In this document: positions 51,666 through 59,063 of the stretch, in pieces
Numbering within the stretch: position 1 is the first letter of the stretch
How the letters are laid out: every line of letters starts with the position of its first letter
Origin: Sulfurovum sp.
Lineage (GTDB): Bacteria > Campylobacterota > Campylobacteria > Campylobacterales > Sulfurovaceae
Reading direction: 5' to 3'
Length of the DNA: 64,000 nucleotides
Assembly (NCBI GenBank): GCA_020525365.1
Contig: JAIZOF010000001.1
Span: 953,456 to 1,017,455 of the forward strand
Program-made: the position numbers and the translations under genes
The notes under the pieces: model-generated
Seen by the model: only the letters and a program-made list of their open reading frames with translations
What the model was told of the DNA's origin: nothing
The model's database searches: none

Positions 51666-51849
51666 GACTTCTCCTTGTTTTTATTGTAGTGGGAATGCAG
51701 TAGCATTTTTATTTTCTAAACTATATTATATAGTAGAGTCGAGTATATATTTTTAATCTAAATATCATTTTATAACAATAAATCTTAACACATTAAAATA
51801 AAAAAACTGTAAAATAGAGGTGAGATTATTTTAAAGAGAGTAAAGTATA

Positions 51850-52980
51850 ATGAAAAAATATCGTACATCAACACTTCATAGGTATGAGCGATGGATGCGT
51901 GTAGGTACATTTTTAATACTTTTTATACTCTTTATTTCTCTCTCTTTTTGGGTAAAATATGTTAACGAAGGACGTCTTATTAGATTAAGTGACAAAGTTG
52001 TAAAAAATTTTAGAGTGGCACTTGATTATGAGATGGTGAATCTTCTCTCTTTTTCTATGGCATTTTCTGAAGATGGGGAGCTTAAAAATGCTCTTTTGCA
52101 AGATGATGAAGCCACAGGTCATAAAATACTAAGCAGTATTACGGAACGATTTAAAAAGTATACACATCTAAAGTCACTTCGTATTCAGATTATTACACCC
52201 AATTTTTTTATATTTGCTCGAAGTTGGGATGAAGGATTTGAAGGAATGCCAATTTGGTGGTTTCGTGATGACTTAGGTGTATTAAAGAAAAAAAGAGAGC
52301 CAAAAGTTGGTGTAGAGACAGGAAGACTTTTAACATTTAAAGCAACAGTACCTATTCATAGTAGGGTAAAACTTTTGGGGTATTTGGAAGTTATTACTCT
52401 TTTGGATGAGTTTGTACAAAAATTGCATCAAAAAGGGATTGAACTTTTTGTTATGATGGATGAAAAGTATCTTGAAAAGGCAGAGCTGATGTATGATTTT
52501 CCAAGAATTGAAAAGTATGTTATCTCTAACCGAAATTATAATCAGTTATATTTAAATCACTTAAAAAGAGTTGACTGGGAAGCACTTATATCAGAAGATT
52601 ATATTTATGACGAGAAAACACTTTTTCTTTCAGAACCCATGTATAATGGTGAAGGAAGACAGATAGGATATTATATTTTTGCAATTGCAGAAGACATGAT
52701 AGAGCAGTATGAAAAAGAAAAAAGTAGTTTTTCTCTATTGAGCCAATTTTCTAATGAAGATATTGAGAAGGTAGTTGAAACATGGAGAAGTCCAGCAGAT
52801 AGTTTTAAAAGCATAAAAGATAAAGAATTGGTTGACCTGCTTCCAAAACTACACAAGGAAGATAAAAAAGAACTTGAATTAAGGGCAAAAAGTATTTTAA
52901 GAACATATACCAAAGGAGAACTGATCGATATTATTCTCTCTAAAAAATATAGAGAAAAGAAGGTTGGAATTATAAAATGA
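51850..52980 (+). CDS. Membrane-anchored periplasmic sensory protein of the sox-linked signalling unit
   Basis: The 376-residue protein has a single N-terminal membrane helix (about residues 17-36), no second helix, and a large extracytoplasmic part. Residues about 50-290 have the rhythm of a double-Cache domain (RLSDKVVKNFRVALDYEMVN helix, RIQIITPNFFIFARSWD, GVETGRLLTFKATVPIH, GYLEVITLLDEFVQ). The C-terminal 80 residues are charged and helical. No kinase, GGDEF or MCP domain is present. Its stop overlaps the start of the regulator gene (ATGA), so it probably detects a periplasmic ligand and hands the signal to the kinase two genes on. Confidence 0.7.
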   Translation: MKKYRTSTLHRYERWMRVGTFLILFILFISLSFWVKYVNEGRLIRLSDKVVKNFRVALDYEMVNLLSFSMAFSEDGELKNALLQDDEATGHKILSSITERFKKYTHLKSLRIQIITPNFFIFARSWDEGFEGMPIWWFRDDLGVLKKKREPKVGVETGRLLTFKATVPIHSRVKLLGYLEVITLLDEFVQKLHQKGIELFVMMDEKYLEKAELMYDFPRIEKYVISNRNYNQLYLNHLKRVDWEALISEDYIYDEKTLFLSEPMYNGEGRQIGYYIFAIAEDMIEQYEKEKSSFSLLSQFSNEDIEKVVETWRSPADSFKSIKDKELVDLLPKLHKEDKKELELRAKSILRTYTKGELIDIILSKKYREKKVGIIK

Positions 52981-53636
52981 GAATTATGATATTAGAAGAT
53001 GAAGCCGTATTGGCAATGAGTATGAAAGAGTTCTTGGAAGATTCTGGTTTTGAAGTAGAAAGTTTTGGTAATTCGGATGATGCATACGATGCTATATTTT
53101 CAAGAAGCTATGATTTATTTTTACTTGACGTAAAGGTTCCAGGTGAGAAGAATGGTTTTGATATGCTTGATGAGTTACGCAAGGAGGGAAATAGAACGCC
53201 AACAATTTTTGTTACTTCTTTGGCAGATATTGATGATTTGAGCAGGGGATATAAGTGCGGTGCTTGTGATTATATCCGTAAACCATTTGATCTTGCAGAG
53301 CTAAAGCTTAGGATCGATCAGGCAGTTAAAATACACTGTTTTGCATCACAAGATGAATTAATAGAACTGCCAAATAATTACAAGTATGATGTTAAGCGAA
53401 TGAAGCTTTTATATAAAGATGAAATTGTTAAACTAACAAAAATGGAAACAAAGATACTTGAACTTCTCATTAAACAGAGAGGAAGTGCTGTAACATGCGA
53501 ACTTTTTTGGGAAGAAATTTGGGGCGAATGGGTCGATTCTGCAAATATACGGGTGCAAGTAGGAAATTTGCGAAAGAAACTTAAACAAGATTTTATTAAA
53601 AATATACGGGGAGTAGGGTATAGTATTGATATTTGA
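52977..53636 (+). CDS. OmpR-family response regulator, sox-linked
   Basis: The 219-residue protein has a receiver domain (Glu7-Asp8, phospho-acceptor Asp51 in LLDVKVPGEKNG, Thr in FVTSLAD, Lys in RKPFDL) and a winged helix (LTKMETKILELLIKQRGSAV, ending IRGVGYSIDI). It overlaps both neighbours (4 and 11 bp). It is the best candidate to bind the TTACAY-N5-TTACAC repeats upstream of soxX and of the gene at 63889. Confidence 0.88.
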   Translation: MRIMILEDEAVLAMSMKEFLEDSGFEVESFGNSDDAYDAIFSRSYDLFLLDVKVPGEKNGFDMLDELRKEGNRTPTIFVTSLADIDDLSRGYKCGACDYIRKPFDLAELKLRIDQAVKIHCFASQDELIELPNNYKYDVKRMKLLYKDEIVKLTKMETKILELLIKQRGSAVTCELFWEEIWGEWVDSANIRVQVGNLRKKLKQDFIKNIRGVGYSIDI

Positions 53637-54783
53637 TTCAGAAAGATTTGCAAGACGCTATGCACTCATCTACACAAGTGTTTTGGCAGTATTGTTGATT
53701 GCACCACTGGTTACATATATTTTTTTATTATTGCAGATTGATGAGGCAAAAATAAAGATAGCACTCAAACATCAGATGGTCAACATTATTAATATCATGC
53801 AACAATATGACAACAAAGAGAAGATATTTCACTTTCCACACTATAAGGAGTATGATACGGCACTTTATGACAAGAATTTTAAGGTAATTTTTTCAACACT
53901 TCATTTTCAGCCCACCTCTTTTACGGAAGGGTTTCATCAGAAAGATAGATACTACTATCACATCTATACTTTGCCCCATGGTCACTATTTTGGTGCAGAC
54001 TATCTTCTTGTTTCAACTGTACATACTGCCTATGATATATATCTGTTCGCAACACTAGTATTAATGGGTATTGTTTTGACACTTTATATTTTTTCACTAT
54101 TACTATTACGGAATTTTTCAGCACCCTTTGAGAAACTTAATATACAGCTGGATAGTTTTATCAAAGACTCTATGCATGAGATTAATACGCCATTGAGCAT
54201 CATTAATCTTAATGCAGATCTTTTTGCCACCAAATATGGAGAGAATAAATATCTCCATCGAATAAAAGCAGCCTCTAAAACATTAGCAACAATCTACAAT
54301 GATATGGATTATCTAATTAAAAGAGGACGAGTGCAGCACAGAATTGAGAAGATTGCTATGGGAGATTTTATTCAGCAGAGGATTGATTATTTTCAAGAGA
54401 TTGCAAACTTGAAGAATATTACTCTGGTTTCTAATATTGAGTTTGGTGTAACCTATCGATTTTCCCGAACAAAACTGCAACGTATCATTGACAATACAAT
54501 CTCAAATGCCATCAAGTATAGTCATGACAATACGAATGTTGAGATATCGCTCCACTGTGCTCAGGAAGATATTGTATTTAGTGTTAAAGATTTTGGAGTT
54601 GGCATAGAAAATATAGAGAAGATATTTTCTCGCTATTATCGTGAAAATGAGACCAAGGGAGGGTTTGGTATAGGTCTAAATATTGTTAAACAGATTATTG
54701 ATGAAGAGAGTATTCTTTTGAAAGTAATATCGACACCGCAGAGTGGTGCTATATTTACTTATTATTTTAATATTATAAAATAA
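53626..54783 (+). CDS. Sensor histidine kinase, sox-linked
   Basis: The 385-residue kinase starts with TTG inside the end of the regulator gene. Two membrane helices (about residues 12-36 and 139-162) flank a periplasmic domain of about 100 residues. The linker is short and lacks an obvious HAMP. His184 lies in SMHEINTPLSIINLNADLF. The ATPase domain has NAIKYS, FSVKDFGVGIENIEKIFSRYYR and GGFGIGLNIVKQI. The soxX promoter follows directly. Confidence 0.88.
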   Translation: MIFDSERFARRYALIYTSVLAVLLIAPLVTYIFLLLQIDEAKIKIALKHQMVNIINIMQQYDNKEKIFHFPHYKEYDTALYDKNFKVIFSTLHFQPTSFTEGFHQKDRYYYHIYTLPHGHYFGADYLLVSTVHTAYDIYLFATLVLMGIVLTLYIFSLLLLRNFSAPFEKLNIQLDSFIKDSMHEINTPLSIINLNADLFATKYGENKYLHRIKAASKTLATIYNDMDYLIKRGRVQHRIEKIAMGDFIQQRIDYFQEIANLKNITLVSNIEFGVTYRFSRTKLQRIIDNTISNAIKYSHDNTNVEISLHCAQEDIVFSVKDFGVGIENIEKIFSRYYRENETKGGFGIGLNIVKQIIDEESILLKVISTPQSGAIFTYYFNIIK

Positions 54784-54806
54784 TATTATAAAATAATATT
54801 TATTTT

Positions 54807-54837
54807 TTACATTTTTTTTACACTTCTACGTTATCAT
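54807..54837 (+). promoter_or_regulatory. Direct-repeat operator and promoter of soxX
   Basis: TTACAT (54807-54812) and TTACAC (54818-54823) are spaced 11 bp start to start, one helical turn. TATCAT (54832-54837) follows after 8 bp. The repeats cover the -35 position, the usual geometry for an activating OmpR-type dimer. An element with the same spacing occurs at 63800-63830. Confidence 0.6.
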
Positions 54838-54869
54838 ACTCCCTGAAACCACTTTTGAAAGGAGTATGG

Positions 54870-55490
54870 ATGCATATAACAATCAAGCATATCGGATTGA
54901 TCACCTTGTTTGTTTCAGGTACTTCGTCACTGATAGGAGCCGATCTTCCCGACATTAGTCATAAAGATATTGCTACAGTTTCGAATACTTCATCTGATTT
55001 AACAAAATCTTACGATATGCCAAATGCAAGCAGAATGATTGAGAAAGATCTTCTTAAGGATCCCCAGAGATATGCAATGCCAAAATCATGCAATCTCAGT
55101 GATCCTGAATCAATTGCACGCGGGGCATATATTTTTCACAATCTAAATGGTAGAAAAGCAAAAAAGGTACCACCAAAAGGCTTGTCAAAGTTTATTGAGG
55201 TTAAAGGTAAAGATGGCAAAATGAAAAAGAAGCCCAAGCAGTATGGGAACTGTGTAGCATGCCACAATATCGAAGGTGCCAAAGGAGCAGGAAATATTGG
55301 TCCAGATCTTAGTAATTATAAGACAATATTTCTTGATACAAAAACGAGAGATTATCAATTTGTTTATCAGAAGATTGCTGATCCAAGAATTGACAATCCA
55401 GATAGTGACATGATAGTCAACTTGACGACAGGGCTCTTCAATGAGCAAGAGATATGTGATCTAGTTGCTTATGTAACTTCAGATAAATAA
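54870..55490 (+). CDS. soxX: SoxX-like c-type cytochrome
   Basis: From ATG 54870 (AAAGGAG 5 bp upstream) the protein is about 206 residues; a TTG at 54855 is the only earlier in-frame start. It has a signal peptide ending near IGA. The single haem site CVACH is at about residues 128-132. Family text includes ESIARGAYIFHNLNGRKA, GNIGPDLSNY and PDSDMIVNLTTGLFNEQEICDLVAYV with the distal Met ligand. SoxX pairs with SoxA to attach thiosulfate to SoxY. Confidence 0.92.
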   Translation: MHITIKHIGLITLFVSGTSSLIGADLPDISHKDIATVSNTSSDLTKSYDMPNASRMIEKDLLKDPQRYAMPKSCNLSDPESIARGAYIFHNLNGRKAKKVPPKGLSKFIEVKGKDGKMKKKPKQYGNCVACHNIEGAKGAGNIGPDLSNYKTIFLDTKTRDYQFVYQKIADPRIDNPDSDMIVNLTTGLFNEQEICDLVAYVTSDK

Positions 55491-55518
55491 GAAAAAATAA
55501 TTAAAAAAGGATAAATTG

Positions 55519-55995
55519 ATGGAAAGAAGAAATTTTTTAAAGAACCTATGTGCTGTTTCAGCATTGACAACTGTAGCTACTTCAAGTTTGCTTATAGCAG
55601 AAGAAGCCAAAAAGGTACCAAAGGGAAAAAATGCAATCAGTTATGAAGCAGCATTAGCAGCTATTACTGGAGGAAAACCAGTAGCCGATAGCAATAAAAT
55701 ATCACTTACTGTGCCAGAAATTGCAGAGAATGGTGCAGTTGTTCCTGTCAAAGTTAGTGTAGATCATCCTATGGAAGCAAATAACTATGTTAAGGCAATT
55801 CATATTCTTGTAAGCAAGAATGGTAACACAAGAGCAGTAGATGTCATGCTTACGCCACTTAATGCAAAAGCATACTTTGCTACAAGGGTTAAGCTTGGTG
55901 GTACACAGGATGTGGTTGCGGTTGTAGAACTGAGTAATGGTACTTTTATTAAAGCCTCCAAGCCTGTGAAGGTAACCATTGGTGGATGTGGTTGA
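55519..55995 (+). CDS. soxY: SoxY sulfur-carrier protein
   Basis: From ATG 55519 the protein is about 158 residues and starts MERRNFLKNLCAVSALTTVA, a twin-arginine-like signal. The Ig-like SoxY core (VPVKVSVDHPMEANNYVKAIHILV) is followed by the swinging C-terminal arm ending IGGCG; the Cys carries the sulfur intermediates. The usual family end is GGCGG, so this one is a residue shorter. A frame from TTG 55516 adds one residue only. soxZ follows 51 bp later. Confidence 0.93.
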   Translation: MERRNFLKNLCAVSALTTVATSSLLIAEEAKKVPKGKNAISYEAALAAITGGKPVADSNKISLTVPEIAENGAVVPVKVSVDHPMEANNYVKAIHILVSKNGNTRAVDVMLTPLNAKAYFATRVKLGGTQDVVAVVELSNGTFIKASKPVKVTIGGCG

Positions 55996-56046
55996 TATAG
56001 CACAAGAGTTAAAGAAAAAAATTAATAATTAAAAAAAGGATAAAAC

Positions 56047-56388
56047 ATGCCAGCAAACGCAAGAAAATCAATGATTAAAATTAAGCCAAAAAAATACAAA
56101 ACAGGTGATATTGTTAAGGTGGACTTTATTGTAATTCACCCAATGGATACAGGTCTGAAAAAAAATAAGAAAACAGGAAAGATTATTCCTGAGAAATATA
56201 TTGACTCGATTACATTTAAACTAGATGGAAAACCGTTCACTACAATGACAGTATGGGAAACAGTTTCAGCAAATCCATATTTCTCAGTAAACCTAAAAGT
56301 GCCAGGAAAAGGAAAAATTACAGTTGATTATACGGACAATACAGGAGAGAAAAACTCTAAGAGTAAGAAACTTAAGCCAAAGGATTAA
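56047..56388 (+). CDS. soxZ: SoxZ, partner of SoxY
   Basis: The 113-residue protein has no signal peptide, as expected since SoxZ is exported bound to SoxY. Sequence features are KPKKYKTGDIVKVDFIVIHPMDTG, then KYIDSITFKLDGKPF and NPYFSVNLKVPGKGKI, a SoxZ Ig-like fold. It is 2 bp from soxA. Confidence 0.93.
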   Translation: MPANARKSMIKIKPKKYKTGDIVKVDFIVIHPMDTGLKKNKKTGKIIPEKYIDSITFKLDGKPFTTMTVWETVSANPYFSVNLKVPGKGKITVDYTDNTGEKNSKSKKLKPKD

Positions 56389-56390
56389 AC

Positions 56391-57152
56391 ATGAAAAAGC
56401 TACTACTTCCTGTAGCGCTTATGATTGCTATGGCAAGTGCCGCAGATCAGTTTGCTATGAGTGATGCAGATAGGGCGATGTACAAAGAGATGCTGGAGAA
56501 TAATCCAGCAGATATTTTTGTTGAAGAAGGGGGAGAAATTCTTGAAGAGGAGCTAGGCGGAGATGAAGCACTTGCAAAATTTCTTGGAGTCTCCGAAAAA
56601 GAGCTTCCCAAAGAGATTGCCTCTTTTCCAAAATATGTTACAAAACTTGGTAATGTTGTTGGGCTTGATCAGGTGATACAGGCAATGCAGACTGAACAGG
56701 GAAAAAAGAAAACAAAACTCAAAAGTGGAAAGATGTTTTCTGTGCTTGCATATGTCAAATCACTAGCAAATGACGAAATACCTAATATTGACCTGAGTGA
56801 ACCGCATGAAAAAGCAGCATATAATTTAGGAAAAAAGACATTTATGACCAAAAGGGGAGGACGTGGACTTTCGTGTAATTCTTGCCATAGTAAAAATATT
56901 GTAGGGATGATATTAAGAACGCAGCCTCTTCCAGATCTTGGTGCAGCTGGTGCTGGTTCCACATGGCCTGCATACCGTATGACAAAGTCAAGTTTGAGAA
57001 CATTGCAAAGAAGATTTCAAGGATGTATGAAAAATGCATTACTAAAAGTAATTCCTATTGGCTCTAAAGAGATGGTGGGACTAGAGGTATATATAACAAA
57101 ATTAGCACAGGAAAAAAAGCAACCAATTGCTATTCCTGGTTTAAAAAGGTAG
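56391..57152 (+). CDS. soxA: SoxA-like c-type cytochrome
   Basis: The 253-residue protein has a signal peptide to about residue 18. A single haem site CNSCH lies at residues 162-166 in GGRGLSCNSCHSKN. Cys212, in QRRFQGCMKNA, matches the active-site and haem-ligand cysteine of SoxA. WPAYRM precedes it. The one-haem form is common in this phylum. With SoxX it makes the heterodimer that conjugates thiosulfate to SoxY. Confidence 0.93.
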   Translation: MKKLLLPVALMIAMASAADQFAMSDADRAMYKEMLENNPADIFVEEGGEILEEELGGDEALAKFLGVSEKELPKEIASFPKYVTKLGNVVGLDQVIQAMQTEQGKKKTKLKSGKMFSVLAYVKSLANDEIPNIDLSEPHEKAAYNLGKKTFMTKRGGRGLSCNSCHSKNIVGMILRTQPLPDLGAAGAGSTWPAYRMTKSSLRTLQRRFQGCMKNALLKVIPIGSKEMVGLEVYITKLAQEKKQPIAIPGLKR

Positions 57153-57157
57153 AAATT

Positions 57158-58936
57158 ATGGATATTAATAGACGAGACTTTCTCCAGATTGCCGCGGCAC
57201 TTGGTATTTTAGGTGCTACTGGAGGAAACAATCTTTTTGCAGGAGGTCATATAGAAAAAGAACGTATTAAAAACTTCTCTTTTTCGGATTTGATGGATTT
57301 TGACTCCAAAGGAAAAGCAACACTATTGCATATTTGTGATATGCATGCTCATATTAAGCCACTTTACTGGAGAGAACCATCAACTTTGATCTCTGCAAAG
57401 AATCTTGTAGGGACACCAGGATTTATTTGTGGCGATAGTTTTGAGAAATATTATGGTATCGAACCAGGATCACTTGATCAGTATTTTGATACTTATAGTA
57501 ACTTTGAAACATTGGCAAAGAAGTTTGGAAAGATGGGTGGTATTGCTCACATCAAACCCATTGTAGACCATGTTAAAAAAGAGAGAGGTGAGAAGAATGT
57601 ACTTCTGCTAGATAGTGGTGACACATGGCAAGGAACAGCAGTTGCACTTAAAACACGAGGAGAAGCGATCGTTGATGCACAGAACTATTTAGGTGTTGAT
57701 GTAATGGTTGGGCACTGGGAATTTACCTATGGAAAAGAGCGGGTACAAGAACTCATTAAGATGTTTAAAGGAGAGTTTATCTCTCAAAACGTAATTGATA
57801 ATGACCCGTTCTCAGATAATTTTGAAGAGCTAATTTTTCCACCATATACCATTAAAGAAGTTGGTGGTGCAAAAATAGGAATTATTGGACAATCTTTTCC
57901 TTTTACTTCTACGGCAAATCCTAAAAAATTTACTCAAGGATGGAGTTTTGCATTACGTCATGAATCATTACAAAAGTTTGTTGATGAACTACGTCAAAAG
58001 AAGAAGGTTGACTGTGTCGTAGTGCTTAGTCATGATGGTTTTTCTGTTGACCAAGAGCTTGCTAAAAAGGTTAAGGGTGTAGATTTTATTTTAAGTGGAC
58101 ATACACATGATCCAAGTCCTAAGCCAATTATTGTCAATGATACTGTTATTCTTATTGCAGGAAGTCATGGAAAGTATGTGGGGAGACTTGATCTTGATAT
58201 CAAAGATAAAAAAGTTGTTGATTATAGTTTCAAGTTGATTCCTGTAGCTTCTAATCTTATTCCTGCAGATAAAGTGGGAGAAAAACTAGTTAGAAAATGG
58301 TATGAACCTTACAATAAGGAGCTTAATGAGGTACTGGGTACAACAAAGGGAATATTGTATAAAAGAGATACATTCTACTCAACTTTCGATGCATTAATAG
58401 GTCAGGCGATTCAAGATGAGATGGGCAGTGATATTGTCTTTACTCCAGGATACAGATGGGGTACGACCCTTCTGCCAGGAGATAAGATTCTTAAGGATAA
58501 TGTCTACGAAATGACAGCAATCACATATCCTGAGGTCTATACATTTGAACTGAAAGGTTCCATTATTGCAAATCTAATGGAAGATATTGCTGACAATGTA
58601 TTTAATGCCAATCCACTATTGCAACAGGGTGGCGATATGAGTCGTTTGACGGGGGCAAGCTATAGCATTAAGATTGATGCCCCATCAGGCAAACGTATTT
58701 CAGATTTCAAAATAGGAGGGAAGCCATTAGATCCGAAAAAAACATACAGGGTTTCTTCTTGGGGAGGGAATCTGCAAAATGCAGGTGAAAACTTAGACAA
58801 GAAGAAAATACGCGAAGTGTATGAGATAGTCAGTGACTATATTCGTAAGAAAAAAGTAATTGATATTAGCAATAAATCAAATGTTACGGTACTTGATTTT
58901 AATTGTGGTTGTCCTAAAAAAGGGGCTAAGTGTTAA
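57158..58936 (+). CDS. soxB: SoxB sulfate thiol esterase
   Basis: The 592-residue protein has a twin-arginine signal (DINRRDFLQIAAALG). The metallophosphoesterase domain with a dimetal site has HICDMHAHIKP, LDSGDTWQGT, VGHWEFTYG, VVVLSHDGF and LSGHTHDP. A 5'-nucleotidase-type C-terminal domain follows. It hydrolyses the sulfone group from SoxY-bound substrate as sulfate. The mature end after the predicted cleavage would begin GGHI, as in the next gene's product. It ends the soxXYZAB run; no soxCD is present here. Confidence 0.95.
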   Translation: MDINRRDFLQIAAALGILGATGGNNLFAGGHIEKERIKNFSFSDLMDFDSKGKATLLHICDMHAHIKPLYWREPSTLISAKNLVGTPGFICGDSFEKYYGIEPGSLDQYFDTYSNFETLAKKFGKMGGIAHIKPIVDHVKKERGEKNVLLLDSGDTWQGTAVALKTRGEAIVDAQNYLGVDVMVGHWEFTYGKERVQELIKMFKGEFISQNVIDNDPFSDNFEELIFPPYTIKEVGGAKIGIIGQSFPFTSTANPKKFTQGWSFALRHESLQKFVDELRQKKKVDCVVVLSHDGFSVDQELAKKVKGVDFILSGHTHDPSPKPIIVNDTVILIAGSHGKYVGRLDLDIKDKKVVDYSFKLIPVASNLIPADKVGEKLVRKWYEPYNKELNEVLGTTKGILYKRDTFYSTFDALIGQAIQDEMGSDIVFTPGYRWGTTLLPGDKILKDNVYEMTAITYPEVYTFELKGSIIANLMEDIADNVFNANPLLQQGGDMSRLTGASYSIKIDAPSGKRISDFKIGGKPLDPKKTYRVSSWGGNLQNAGENLDKKKIREVYEIVSDYIRKKKVIDISNKSNVTVLDFNCGCPKKGAKC

Positions 58937-59063
58937 ACTCAATGTGTGCCTAATTCTTCTAGTTGCGACAGAAATGATTTCAAGTCTTATTTTGGGCAAA
59001 TATATGATACAAAATTACATATAGAGTATAACAAAATTATTTTTACTATATAAAGGAAAGACA

